64,000 nt of DNA from Bacteroidia bacterium (GCA_026414605.1 JAOAIP010000041.1:62001-126000), one strand, 5' to 3'. Positions 10,137-18,703 are shown, counted from the stretch's first letter. Program-made: numbers and translations. Notes: a model not told the origin generated them from the letters alone.

Positions 10137-11207
10137 ATGAAAATAGGTCATATCAACATACCCGATTTTCCTTTGTTATTAGCCCCTATGGAAGATGTCA
10201 GCGATCCGCCCTTTCGTTTTGTTTGCAAACAAAACGGTGCAGATATACTATTTACAGAGTTTATCAGCAGTGAAGGGCTTATCAGAGATGCTATTAAAAG
10301 CAAACAAAAATTAGACATCTTTGATTACGAAAGACCTATTGGTATTCAAATCTTTGGCGGTGATGAAGAAGCATTGTCTTTGGCTGCTAAAATTGTAGAA
10401 GCCGTTCAGCCCGATTTTGTAGATATTAATTTTGGTTGTCCCGTCAAAAAAGTAGTTTGCAAAGGTGCAGGTGCAGGTGTATTAAAAGACCTTCGTTTGA
10501 TGGAAAAACTCACTCGTGCAGTAGTAAATGCTGTTCAACTGCCTGTAACTGTCAAAACCCGCTTGGGATGGGATGAAAAAAGCATCAACATTTTAGAAGC
10601 GGCTCTCCGCCTTCAAGACGCAGGCATAAAAGCATTGAGTATTCACGCACGAACACGTGTTCAAATGTACAAAGGCACTGCCAATTGGGAATACATTCAA
10701 ATGGTCAAAGAACATCCTGATATTGAAATTCCTATTTTTGGTAACGGCGATATTGACTCGCCCCAAAAAGCCAAAGCATATAAAGAAAAATACAAGGTAG
10801 ATGGCATAATGATTGGCAGAGCAAGTATTGGTTACCCTTGGATTTTTAAAGAAATCAAACATTATTTACAAACAAACGAACTTCTACCGCCTCCATCACT
10901 ACAAGAAAGAATTGCTGTATGTAAAACACACTTCTTGAAATCTATTGAGTGGAAAGGTGAAAAACTCGGTGTATTAGAAATGCGAAGACATTATGCCAAT
11001 TACTTCAAAGGTATTCCTTATTTCAAGAACATTCGTAATGAGTTAGTTACAACCTCCGAAATCCCTGCTATATTGGACATTCTACATTCTATTCCTGAAA
11101 AATTACAAAAATTGCAACAAAACAATCCTACACCCGTTATATCTGATAATGATGATATTTATTTAAATGAAAACCCTCCTTACCCCGAAAACTTTTGTGA
11201 TGCGTAA
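10137..11207 (+). CDS. dusB: tRNA-dihydrouridine synthase B
   Basis: 356 aa from ATG 10137. Dus enzymes are FMN-dependent reductases converting uridine to dihydrouridine in tRNA. Seen: LLAPMEDVSDPPFR near the N-terminus, the conserved catalytic-cysteine loop NFGCPVKKVVCKGAGAGVL, IHARTR and GNGDI in the flavin barrel, IMIGRASIGYPWIF, and a C-terminal helical RNA-binding part. The frame is open upstream to GTG 10062, but that stretch contains the -7 element at 10124-10131, so ATG 10137 is preferred. A downstream frame overlaps its last bases. Confidence 0.93.
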   Translation: MKIGHINIPDFPLLLAPMEDVSDPPFRFVCKQNGADILFTEFISSEGLIRDAIKSKQKLDIFDYERPIGIQIFGGDEEALSLAAKIVEAVQPDFVDINFGCPVKKVVCKGAGAGVLKDLRLMEKLTRAVVNAVQLPVTVKTRLGWDEKSINILEAALRLQDAGIKALSIHARTRVQMYKGTANWEYIQMVKEHPDIEIPIFGNGDIDSPQKAKAYKEKYKVDGIMIGRASIGYPWIFKEIKHYLQTNELLPPPSLQERIAVCKTHFLKSIEWKGEKLGVLEMRRHYANYFKGIPYFKNIRNELVTTSEIPAILDILHSIPEKLQKLQQNNPTPVISDNDDIYLNENPPYPENFCDA

Positions 11208-12855
11208 ATTTTTATTTCCTTTGTTACCAAACAGGTATTTTTACTACAAAGGATACAAAGAATTGTTACAAAATTCACAAAGAAATTTTTTTGATTTTTT
11301 ATCTGTGAAAACATTTACTTTATCAACATTATACGAATTTTTCATTGTCTCTTTTGTGTTTAAATTCAAGCATTTGAATAGATTGTTGTCCTTGAATGTT
11401 ATCTTTAAAAATCTATTTACATTTATTCTTTTGGCACTTACTTTAATAATTAACTCCTTATTCAGTCAAAACATCATCATTCACGGAAATGCTCATCCTG
11501 TTTACTTACAAAATTCCGACAAAGTAGCCCGCATCTATACTTATTCAGATTTTATTAGCCAACAAGAAGTTTTACAAGACAAAGATTCTCTTGACAATAA
11601 AGGTAGATTTACTTTAAAACTATATACTTCTCAAATTCAACCTGTTATTATTCGTATTAAAAATGCTGTCGCAAAAATCTATGTAGACCCACCACCACAA
11701 GGAATACAAGAATATATTATCAAAATGTATCCACCTGATTCTATTCAAGTAAACACAAACGATATTGATTTAAACGCCCCTGTGTCTATTCTTACCAATG
11801 ATAGTTTAGAACTCAACACATTGATTTTTGAATTCAATAAAATATACAACAAATACCTTGATGAAGCCCTTCAAAAGTTTTTAAATCGTTCTGTATTATT
11901 CAAAAAATTAGATAGTATTTTAATAGATGCTAAAACTACTTTCAAAAACATCGCACATCCTTACTTTCAAAATTATATCAACTATACCATTGCAAATATA
12001 AACTGCAATGCCACAAGAGATAAAAATACATTAGCGAATATCTTTTTAATACACAAGCCCGTCCAATCGCAAAACTATGAGTATATGGAATTTTTTAATT
12101 GCTTTTTTAAAGATTATCTTATTGCAGATATTACCAAACAAACTAACCAAACTATTTATTATGTTGTCAATAAAAGCACTAACATTCAACAACTTTTAAA
12201 TTACATAAAAGATGATAAACTTTTAAACTCCAATGATACATTAAAAGAATTAGTTCTCATTCAAAATTTGTATCACTTTTATTTCAACGAAAAATTTAAT
12301 CCCTATGCTGTGCAGATACTATTAGAACAACTTTTAAATTATTCCAAAATTAAAGCACACCAAAAAATCATTCAAAACATTATACAAGAATTCAATCAAC
12401 TCAAACAATCTATGCCTGCCCCTGATTTTGTAGCACTTACAAAAGATAGCACAGTATTTCAACTGTATTCCGTCCAAAAACTACCTATTTATTTAAACTT
12501 CTTTTCCATCAAAAGTCCTAACAGTTTAAAAGAACTAAAAGAATTACAATTCATACAAACCAAATTTGGACACAAAGTCAAAATCATTTCAGTTTGTATA
12601 GATGAAGATTTCAAAGAGTTTAAAACCTTTGTTAAACAGCACCCCGAATACAATTGGCTTTTCCTTTGGAATTTTCAACCACATAACGATTTTTCTGCCA
12701 AAACAAAATACAACATCAAAGCCACTCCCTTATTTTTTCTTATAGATACACAAAAAATTCTTCTCTTCTCCCCTGCCCCTGCCCCTTCTGATGGCATTTA
12801 CTATCAGTTTCAAAAAATGTTCAACAAAAGAAATTCTAACAGAATAGCAGAATAA
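11200..12855 (+). CDS. Exported thioredoxin-fold protein lacking the CxxC motif
   Basis: The C-terminal part (about 150 residues) resembles TlpA/AhpC-TSA domains of Bacteroidota: LPIYLNFFSIKSPNSLKEL, KIISVCIDEDFKEF and a late KATPLFFLI with the cis-Pro. Where active members have WCxPC, this protein has SPNS, so it is unlikely to be redox active. The middle is helical without recognisable motifs. The start is doubtful: ATG 11200 and ATG 11167 both overlap dusB, and the first 60-odd residues translate an interspersed DNA repeat. A strong signal peptide begins at the in-frame TTG 11392 (about 26 residues ending INSLFSQ), which may be the true start. Confidence 0.65.
   Translation: MRKFLFPLLPNRYFYYKGYKELLQNSQRNFFDFLSVKTFTLSTLYEFFIVSFVFKFKHLNRLLSLNVIFKNLFTFILLALTLIINSLFSQNIIIHGNAHPVYLQNSDKVARIYTYSDFISQQEVLQDKDSLDNKGRFTLKLYTSQIQPVIIRIKNAVAKIYVDPPPQGIQEYIIKMYPPDSIQVNTNDIDLNAPVSILTNDSLELNTLIFEFNKIYNKYLDEALQKFLNRSVLFKKLDSILIDAKTTFKNIAHPYFQNYINYTIANINCNATRDKNTLANIFLIHKPVQSQNYEYMEFFNCFFKDYLIADITKQTNQTIYYVVNKSTNIQQLLNYIKDDKLLNSNDTLKELVLIQNLYHFYFNEKFNPYAVQILLEQLLNYSKIKAHQKIIQNIIQEFNQLKQSMPAPDFVALTKDSTVFQLYSVQKLPIYLNFFSIKSPNSLKELKELQFIQTKFGHKVKIISVCIDEDFKEFKTFVKQHPEYNWLFLWNFQPHNDFSAKTKYNIKATPLFFLIDTQKILLFSPAPAPSDGIYYQFQKMFNKRNSNRIAE
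11234..11290 (-). repeat. Interspersed CTTTGTGAAyTTTGT-type repeat, copy 1
   Basis: On the minus strand this reads like CTTTGTGAATTTTGT followed by TTTGTAtCCTTTGTAGT. The same pattern recurs on the plus strand at 41192-41240. Such repeats are common in Bacteroidota genomes and give spurious Lys/Phe-rich reading frames, here apparently extending the N-terminus of the thioredoxin-fold frame. Confidence 0.5.
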
Positions 12856-12880
12856 ATGTTTTTTAATTAATTGTTTTATT

Positions 12881-13199
12881 TGGGCGTGCCCCTCGCCTAC
12901 CACAGTATTTTCAAACATTACAAATATCATCCATCATTCATTTCAAAACGACAAAAAATGTCGTTTAAAGATTTCTTATGGCTGTGGTAGGTAAGGGTCG
13001 GGCTGCTACGGGCTTCGCTATCGCTTCGGCAATCCTCGCCTTATCGTCATTACGAACGAAGTGAAGCAATCTCAAAAAGAATTGACACTACCCTACATGA
13101 GATTGCTTCGTCGCTTCGCTCCTCGCAACAACGCTGCAAAACGAAGGCGAGGCAGTGCTGCGGCTCGCTTCGCTCGCCGCACCCTCCGCATCCCTCACG
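12881..13199. repeat. GC-rich composite inverted-repeat block
   Basis: About 320 bp of clearly GC-richer DNA without a credible gene. Two inverted repeats stand out: GCCCCTCGCCTACCACAG (about 12888-12905) against CTGTGGTAGGTAAGGG (12982-12997), and GAAGCAATCTC (13063-13073) against GAGATTGCTTC (13099-13109), the latter flanked by an ACGAACGAAGT / GTCGCTTCGCTCCTCGC extension. The second unit resembles the widespread extragenic repeat with the core AACGAAGCAATCTC. It is probably non-autonomous repetitive DNA. Confidence 0.6.
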
Positions 13200-13323
13200 C
13201 GAATTTTAGTCAAAAGTTAAAAATCAAAAGTTGAAAGTAATTATCCTTAAAAAATTTAAAGCACCCAATATTTATCAAAAACATTATTCTTTATCACTTT
13301 CAACTTTTTTCCTTATAGGTGTC

Positions 13324-13428
13324 GCCCTTTCAGGGCTTGAAATGGTGTGGATTTATTTTCACAGGGCTTTGCCCTGTGCTATTGTATTTTGCCCCTTCGG
13401 GGCTACCCATATTTTGTCCCTACGGGAC
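13324..13428. repeat. Four-hairpin repeat unit, copy 1
   Basis: Four short palindromes follow one another: GCCCTTTCAGGGC (13324-13336), CACAGGGCTTTGCCCTGTG (13360-13378), GCCCCTTCGGGGC (13391-13403) and GTCCCTACGGGAC (13416-13428). Three of the four recur in the same order at 35260-35338. Small frames across this unit are not genes. The region 12856-13471 holds only this and the preceding GC-rich block. Confidence 0.7.
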
Positions 13429-13471
13429 ATATCACACTTTCAACTTTCTATTTCTTTTGCATTATATTCTA

Positions 13472-14842
13472 CTAAAACTGAAAATAAATAAAAGGCACAG
13501 CGTGAAAATTTCCAAAAACAAAAATACACACCAACAAAACCACATAAAACACTTCTCTGTATTTATCCTTAACTATTTTTAATGCACTATGCAAATGTTC
13601 TTCTGAAAGTTCTTTTATAAACAAAAATACCACCATCATCCATCCAAAATACCAATATATTTTATCTTGATAAGAAGATAAATGTGATAAATGAAACGAC
13701 CAATCTTGAAAAAAGTTTTTATACGCCTCTGCTAAATCATAAACACTTGGACATCTAAACGCTAACATTGATACGCTATGGAAAAGCAATAAATAGATAT
13801 TCCCAAAAATTGTTTTTATCCATTTTGAAGATTGAAAAAAGTAATGTTCAATTAAGAAAAAAATCCCGTGCAATGATCCCCATATAATAAAAGTATAATT
13901 TGATCCGTGCCAAAACCCACTAATCACAAAGGTTAAAAAGATATTTATCATCCAACGACTCTTACTCACTCTATTTCCTCCCAAAGAAATATACAAATAA
14001 TCTCTAAACCACGTCGTTACACTGATATGATTTCTACTCCAAAACTCTTTAATACTTTTTGATAAAAACGGACGCATCCAATTGATAGACAAATGAACAT
14101 TAAACAATTTTGCTATTCCTGTAGCAATGTCTGAATATCCACTAAAATCGCAATACACCTGCACTGCAAATAAAAACCCTGCTATTATCGTTTCAATGGC
14201 ATTCAATTCTGCAATGTGTTGATACGCAGGCGTTACCACCACATCTAAGTTATCTGCAATAACCATTTTTTTAAAGTAACCCCACACACACCACTTGAAT
14301 GCATCCCACCAAGGAATATCCTTGAAATAAGTGATTTGTTTTAATTGAGGCATTAGTGAATAATAACGAACTACTGGTCCTGCTACCATATGCGGAAAAA
14401 AAGACACATACAACAAAAATTCTGCAAAGGTATCATTCGGACGATATTTATTTCTATACACATCTATCACATACCCCATTGATTGAAATGTATAAAACGA
14501 CAAACCCACTGGAATAGCCCAATTATATTGCCATTCCGTAGATTGAAATAGATTCAAAAAAAATTGTCCATACTTAAATATCCCCAAAGCCAACAAATTC
14601 ATTCCTATACTTATCCACAAAAAAAATCTCTTCTTATCTTGATGTTTCAACATCTTTTGCACTGCCCAAAAGTCAATCAGCGTTGTAAGTAATAATAATC
14701 CCACATACCACCATTCAAAACACGCATAAAAATAAATAGACGCTAATAATAAAAAATACTTCCTCCATCTTTCTGGAATACTCCAATAACCCACAAACAC
14801 AAATACTAAAAACACTATAAAAGAAAGTGAATTAAATAACAC
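13472..14842 (-). CDS. MBOAT family O-acyltransferase (AlgI-like)
   Basis: 456 aa, polytopic. MBOAT proteins transfer acyl groups, in AlgI/DltB-like bacterial members to cell-surface polysaccharide or teichoic acid. Family features: IPVGLSFYTFQSMGYVIDVY, SFFPHMVAGPVVRY, VQVYCDFSGYSDIATGIAKL, FWSRNHISVTTWFRDYLYISLGG split across one segment, and the catalytic-type His312 in SGFWHGSNYTF. No AlgJ/AlgX-like periplasmic partner is seen next to it. It starts 3 bp after the fructosamine-kinase-like gene, so they are co-transcribed. Confidence 0.88.
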   Translation of the reverse strand: MLFNSLSFIVFLVFVFVGYWSIPERWRKYFLLLASIYFYACFEWWYVGLLLLTTLIDFWAVQKMLKHQDKKRFFLWISIGMNLLALGIFKYGQFFLNLFQSTEWQYNWAIPVGLSFYTFQSMGYVIDVYRNKYRPNDTFAEFLLYVSFFPHMVAGPVVRYYSLMPQLKQITYFKDIPWWDAFKWCVWGYFKKMVIADNLDVVVTPAYQHIAELNAIETIIAGFLFAVQVYCDFSGYSDIATGIAKLFNVHLSINWMRPFLSKSIKEFWSRNHISVTTWFRDYLYISLGGNRVSKSRWMINIFLTFVISGFWHGSNYTFIIWGSLHGIFFLIEHYFFQSSKWIKTIFGNIYLLLFHSVSMLAFRCPSVYDLAEAYKNFFQDWSFHLSHLSSYQDKIYWYFGWMMVVFLFIKELSEEHLHSALKIVKDKYREVFYVVLLVCIFVFGNFHAVPFIYFQF

Positions 14843-14845
14843 AAA

Positions 14846-15730
14846 CTAAAATTTTTTAATAATAGATTTAATGTCGTAAATATAAGACATTCCAAATAAA
14901 ACAGCGTGTACTAACAATGGATATAATTGACTAATGTCTTTTCTTTGCATAAATGATTTTTCTAAAGGATACACAGAATTGTAAGCATCAAAAAAAGAAG
15001 AAGGCAAATGCCCAAACAATAAATTCATAGCAATATCCATTTCTCTATGACCATAATAACAAGCCGCATCAAAAACCGCAGCTCCTTCTTTTACGGGCAT
15101 TCTATTGCCTTGCCACAAATCTCCATGCAACAAAGCCGATGGCTCATTAGGATAAATATCATCTAATCTATTGTATAAATTTTCAAACGAACGAATACTA
15201 ATTTTATCCAGCATCTTTTTATCATAACATTCTTTTACAAGTGGATCTAATCTCTGTGTAATATAAAATTCTGACCAAGTAGATCGTTGATTATTTTGTT
15301 GTACTAAACTTCCAATATAATTGTCGTGATACCAACCAAAAAAAGATGTTGTATTTTTATGTAATTCGGCTAACCCCTTACCATACGCCAAGAAAAAAGC
15401 ATCATCTTCAACAGTTCTTTCCAAATACTCTAATACCAAATATACTTTATCATATTCTTCAAATAAAGCAATGACTTCTGGTATTCGTAATGATGATTTG
15501 CCCTTTAAGTAGTTTAAATTAAATTTTTCTTTTTCAAAATTATCCTTTGCTTCATTAATATTAATTTTCAAAAAAACTTTTTCATTCGTATGGAACTGAA
15601 TAGCATAACAATTATTTATACACCCCCCACCAACTGTAGAAATAGATTGTATGTTTCCTTTTATTCCTGCTTTTTGTAAATGAAAATGTAATATCTTTTT
15701 TTCATTATCACCTAACATAGTAGTTTTCAT
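14846..15730 (-). CDS. Fructosamine kinase family protein
   Basis: 294 aa of the FN3K/aminoglycoside-phosphotransferase fold. These kinases phosphorylate ketosamines on glycated proteins or related amino sugars. Seen: a Gly-rich loop ISTVGGGCINNCYAI, FLKIN for the ATP-binding lysine, the catalytic LLHGDLWQGN and the metal-binding VFDAACYYGHREMDIAMNLLFG (given in part). Starts at 15730 (MKTTML) or 15718 are possible. It leads a two-gene operon with the MBOAT gene 3 bp downstream. Confidence 0.85.
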   Translation of the reverse strand: MKTTMLGDNEKKILHFHLQKAGIKGNIQSISTVGGGCINNCYAIQFHTNEKVFLKININEAKDNFEKEKFNLNYLKGKSSLRIPEVIALFEEYDKVYLVLEYLERTVEDDAFFLAYGKGLAELHKNTTSFFGWYHDNYIGSLVQQNNQRSTWSEFYITQRLDPLVKECYDKKMLDKISIRSFENLYNRLDDIYPNEPSALLHGDLWQGNRMPVKEGAAVFDAACYYGHREMDIAMNLLFGHLPSSFFDAYNSVYPLEKSFMQRKDISQLYPLLVHAVLFGMSYIYDIKSIIKKF

Positions 15731-15739
15731 CCATCAGCC

Positions 15740-15747
15740 CAAAAATA
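15740..15747 (-). promoter_or_regulatory. -7 promoter element (TATTTTTG) of the kinase-MBOAT operon
   Basis: Exact TAnnTTTG match on the minus strand, 9 bp before the ATG at 15730. Confidence 0.5.
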
Positions 15748-15823
15748 AGACAAATTCTCCGCATAATTTGATTCAAAAACAACCTTATATTAAACACCCT
15801 AATTCCAAATATCTATAAATACT

Positions 15824-15852
15824 ACCCTTTCAGTATTTTGTCCCTACAGGAC
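15824..15852. repeat. Shortened hairpin repeat unit
   Basis: CCCTTTCAG is followed directly by TATTTTG and GTCCCTACAGGAC (15840-15852). This looks like an internally deleted or degenerate copy of the four-hairpin unit at 13324-13428. Confidence 0.4.
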
Positions 15853-15898
15853 TTTGAACTTATAACTTTCTACTTTCAAACTTTCCACTAATAATATG

Positions 15899-15906
15899 TA
15901 CTTTTG
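15899..15906 (+). promoter_or_regulatory. -7 promoter element (TACTTTTG) of the flavin reductase gene
   Basis: Exact TAnnTTTG match. An upstream in-frame ATG at 15896 overlaps this element, so translation more likely begins at ATG 15920, 13 bp after it. Confidence 0.55.
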
Positions 15907-15919
15907 TGCCAAAAAACTT

Positions 15920-16801
15920 ATGAAAGTTCTACCCAAAGAAACACCTACCAAAGATCTACATCAATACCTCTTGGGCAGTATTGCTCCTCGCCCTATTGCT
16001 TTTGTTAGCACCATAGACAAAGATGGAAAAATCAACCTTGCACCTTTTAGTTTTTTTAATGTCTTTTCTGCTAAACCACCCATTGTTGTGTTTTCGCCTG
16101 CTTATAGTGGTAAAACAGGACTATCCAAAAACACCCTTGATAATGTAAAAGAACATCCCGAATGTGTTATTAATGTAGTGAATTACTCAATGGTGCATAA
16201 AATGAATTTAGCCAGTAGCCCCTATCCAAAGGGCATCAACGAGTTTGAAAAAGCAGGATTTACGCCTATTCCATCAGAATTTGTAAAGCCCCCTCGTGTT
16301 TTAGAATCACCTGTTCAATTAGAATGCAAAGTGCAGCAAATTATTGAATTAGGAAAAGAAGGTGGTGCAGGAAATTTAGTAATTGCCGAAGTTTTATTAC
16401 TGCACATCAACGACAATATACTGAATGATGAAAAAATGATAGACCCCCGAAAAATTGATTTGGTGAGCAGAATGAATGGGAATTGGTATTGTAGAGCCAA
16501 CGGAGATGCTTTGTTTGAATTGCCAAAATTAGACAGCGACATTGTGGTAGGAATAGATGCTATCCCTGAATATGCAAAACAATCAGGTGTTTTTTCAGAA
16601 AGTGATTTGATAAAATTAGCATCAGAAAAATCTTTGCCTTCTGATGAAGATGTCAAAAAATTAAAAAATGATATTCAAAACGAACTTTCTGCTTTGCCAA
16701 CCGAAAAATTATATTTAAATTTGTGCCTCCATGCAAAAGAATGCTTGCAAAAAAACGAATTATCAAAAGCATGGCAATATCTTTTAATCCCTAAACTTTA
16801 A
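15920..16801 (+). CDS. Flavin reductase-like domain protein
   Basis: 293 aa from ATG 15920. The N-terminal two thirds is the FMN-binding split-barrel of the flavin reductase-like family: YLLGSIAPRPIAFVSTID, INLAPFSFFNVFSAKPPIVVF, TLDNVKEHPECVINVV. These proteins bind FMN and may reduce flavins with NAD(P)H; many are of unknown role. The C-terminal part after about residue 190 is an extension rich in Lys/Glu without a motif I know. The DUF3127 gene follows 21 bp downstream, so both are likely one transcript ending at the terminator at 17288. Confidence 0.85.
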   Translation: MKVLPKETPTKDLHQYLLGSIAPRPIAFVSTIDKDGKINLAPFSFFNVFSAKPPIVVFSPAYSGKTGLSKNTLDNVKEHPECVINVVNYSMVHKMNLASSPYPKGINEFEKAGFTPIPSEFVKPPRVLESPVQLECKVQQIIELGKEGGAGNLVIAEVLLLHINDNILNDEKMIDPRKIDLVSRMNGNWYCRANGDALFELPKLDSDIVVGIDAIPEYAKQSGVFSESDLIKLASEKSLPSDEDVKKLKNDIQNELSALPTEKLYLNLCLHAKECLQKNELSKAWQYLLIPKL

Positions 16802-16822
16802 ACTAAAAATAAATCAAACTTT

Positions 16823-17257
16823 ATGGAAATCGTAGGAAAAATCAAAAAAATAATGGACGTGCAAGTCGTAAGTGATAGATTCAAAAAGAGAGAATTTGTA
16901 CTTTCTACAGACCTTAACACGCCTTATCCTCAACACATTATCTTTCAAACCACACAAGAAAAATGTGCAATGCTGGATAACTTAAAACCCAATGATGAAG
17001 TAAAGGTGTTTTTCAATATACGTGGAAGAGAATGGACAAGCCCTCAAGATAACCAAGTTAAATACTTTGTAACTTTAGAAGCATGGCGAATTGATAAATT
17101 TACTCCCGTAGACGCTGCTCCTACTACTACTTCTACAAGTTATTCATCTACTCCATCTAATACCTATTCTACTCCTTCTGTAAGCAATTCTGCCGCCTCA
17201 TCAGAACCTATAGAAGACATTATTCAAGGCAACGAAAGTGACGATTTGCCTTTTTAA
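16823..17257 (+). CDS. DUF3127 OB-fold-like protein with SSB-type acidic C-terminal tip
   Basis: 144 aa. Residues 1-95 match the Bacteroidota DUF3127 family in my recognition (MEIVGKIKKIMDVQVVSD, then HIIFQTTQEKCAML and VFFNIRGREW), a small beta domain likely of OB type. A Ser/Thr/Tyr-rich linker (about 98-130) leads to an acidic tail ending DDLPF. This architecture of domain, low-complexity linker and DD-hydrophobic-P-F tip is that of single-stranded DNA-binding protein SSB, whose tip recruits PriA, RecQ, RarA-type and other partners. A single-strand binding role is inference. Co-transcribed with the flavin reductase gene. Confidence 0.8.
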   Translation: MEIVGKIKKIMDVQVVSDRFKKREFVLSTDLNTPYPQHIIFQTTQEKCAMLDNLKPNDEVKVFFNIRGREWTSPQDNQVKYFVTLEAWRIDKFTPVDAAPTTTSTSYSSTPSNTYSTPSVSNSAASSEPIEDIIQGNESDDLPF

Positions 17258-17287
17258 TTCATACTATCCTTTTTCTTGTTATTCTTG

Positions 17288-17330
17288 AAAGCCCTGTTAT
17301 TTATTTATTAAAGATGGCAGGGCTTTTTTA
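17288..17330 (+). terminator. Rho-independent-type terminator after the DUF3127 gene
   Basis: AAAGCCCTG (17288-17296) pairs with CAGGGCTTT (17318-17326) across a 21-base loop and runs into a T tract. It lies 30 bp after the stop codon at 17257. Confidence 0.75.
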
Positions 17331-17394
17331 ATTTTAATACAATCTTGTTTTTATTCGTCATCTTAATTCTTTCTCTCATAAATATCATTCTAAT

Positions 17395-18111
17395 ATGATG
17401 AAAAAAAAGGATAATAAAAAACACATCGTAGTATTCACTGGTGCAGGTGTAAGTGCAGAAAGTGGACTTAAAACTTTTAGAGATAGTGATGGCTTATGGG
17501 AAAATTATAGAATAGAAGAAGTAGCCACACCAGAAGCATGGGAAAGAAATCCAAAATTAGTATTAGAGTTCTACAACATGCGACGAAAACAATGTATGGA
17601 AGCCAAGCCCAACAATGCCCATTTATTAATTGCTCAACTTGAAAAACACTATAATGTTTCCGTTATTACCCAAAATATTGATGACCTACATGAAAGGGCT
17701 GGAAGTACAAATGTTCTTCATTTACACGGTGAAATAATGAAAGTAAGAAGCAGTGTAGATGAAAATCTAATTTATCCAATAAATAAGTGGAATTTAGAAT
17801 TAGGCGAAAAATGTGAAAAAGGTTCTCAATTAAGACCGCATATTGTGTGGTTTGGCGAACCTGTTCCAATGATGGAAAAAGCCATAGAAATAGTCCAAAC
17901 AGCAGATGTATTTATTGTTGTAGGAAGTTCATTAGTAGTGTATCCTGCGGCGGGTTTGATTTTTTATGCCCCCACAGATATCCCAAAATATCTTATAGAT
18001 CCTGGTGAATTTAGTTCTACCATTACAAAAAATTTAATTCATATAAAGAAAAAAGCCACTGAAGGAATGCAAGAATTATACGAGTTGTTAACAAAAAATG
18101 TATGGGTGTAA
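17395..18111 (+). CDS. cobB: Sir2-family NAD-dependent protein deacylase (CobB type)
   Basis: 238 aa. Sirtuins remove acyl groups from lysines using NAD. Seen: GAGVSAESGLKTFRDSDGLW, the catalytic TQNIDDLHERAG and HLHGE, LRPHIVWFGEPVP, VVGSSLVVYPAAG. FYNMRRKQ carries the Tyr-x-x-Arg pair typical of sirtuins that act on succinyl or malonyl lysine (SIRT5/CobB class). The four zinc cysteines of E. coli CobB are not conserved: only one cysteine (EKCEKG) remains in the small domain. ATG 17395 and 17398 are both possible starts. It ends 1 bp from the convergent msrA stop codon. Confidence 0.92.
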   Translation: MMKKKDNKKHIVVFTGAGVSAESGLKTFRDSDGLWENYRIEEVATPEAWERNPKLVLEFYNMRRKQCMEAKPNNAHLLIAQLEKHYNVSVITQNIDDLHERAGSTNVLHLHGEIMKVRSSVDENLIYPINKWNLELGEKCEKGSQLRPHIVWFGEPVPMMEKAIEIVQTADVFIVVGSSLVVYPAAGLIFYAPTDIPKYLIDPGEFSSTITKNLIHIKKKATEGMQELYELLTKNVWV

Positions 18112-18112
18112 T

Positions 18113-18703
18113 TTATTTTTTCAACTTATCCTTAAATATCTTTTCAAACTTTTCTACTTTGGGCTTAATTACAAATTGACAATAAGGTTTGTTTGTGTTT
18201 TGACGAAAGTAATTTTTATGATAATCTTCTGCAGGATAAAAATTGGTAAAGGGCTCAATGGCTGTTACGACTGGCTTCCTAAATACATTATGATCATTTA
18301 GTTCTTTCTTGATTTTTTCTGCACTATTTTTTTGAGTATCATTGTGATAAAAAATAACAGATCGGTATTGATATCCTACATCTTCGCCTTGTCTATTAAG
18401 GGTTGTAGGGTCATGAACTTGAAAAAACACTTCTAACAATTCTTCAAAACTAATTTGCTTCGGATCATATACAATTTGTGCCACTTCTGTATGTCCCGTA
18501 TTTCCAGCACACACTTGTTCATAAGTTGGGTTTTTTATGTGTCCACCTGCATATCCAGGTGTTACGCTTAGTACACCTTTTAATTCTTGAAAAATGGCTT
18601 CTGTGCACCAAAAACACCCCATTCCAAAAGTTGCTGTTTCAAAATTTTGTCCATTCATATTCATAGATATTATGTAAAGAAAAATAATAGAAGACCACTT
18701 CAT
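18113..18703 (-). CDS. msrA: Peptide methionine sulfoxide reductase A
   Basis: 196 aa. Reduces methionine-S-sulfoxide residues. The catalytic motif [41 protein letters not shown] and the C-terminal YCQFVIKPK are all present. A hydrophobic N-terminus ([14 protein letters not shown]) before [11 protein letters not shown] suggests export to the periplasm. Its ATG overlaps the stop of the upstream gene (18700-18703), so it is translationally coupled to the small exported protein at 18700-19161. Confidence 0.94.
   Translation of the reverse strand: MKWSSIIFLYIISMNMNGQNFETATFGMGCFWCTEAIFQELKGVLSVTPGYAGGHIKNPTYEQVCAGNTGHTEVAQIVYDPKQISFEELLEVFFQVHDPTTLNRQGEDVGYQYRSVIFYHNDTQKNSAEKIKKELNDHNVFRKPVVTAIEPFTNFYPAEDYHKNYFRQNTNKPYCQFVIKPKVEKFEKIFKDKLKK

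Noticed and set aside
10651-10662. Perfect palindrome GAACACGTGTTC as a fourth parS site
   Set aside because: The CACGTG core is present but the flanks do not match GTTNCAC/GTGAAAC; it encodes conserved DusB residues.
12881-13199. RNase P or other structured RNA gene in the GC-rich block
   Set aside because: No RNase P, tmRNA or SRP core motifs found; the block is explained by two inverted repeats.
13231-13582. Two overlapping small open frames (86 and 87 codons)
   Set aside because: They are translations of the multi-hairpin repeat, with no start context or family similarity.
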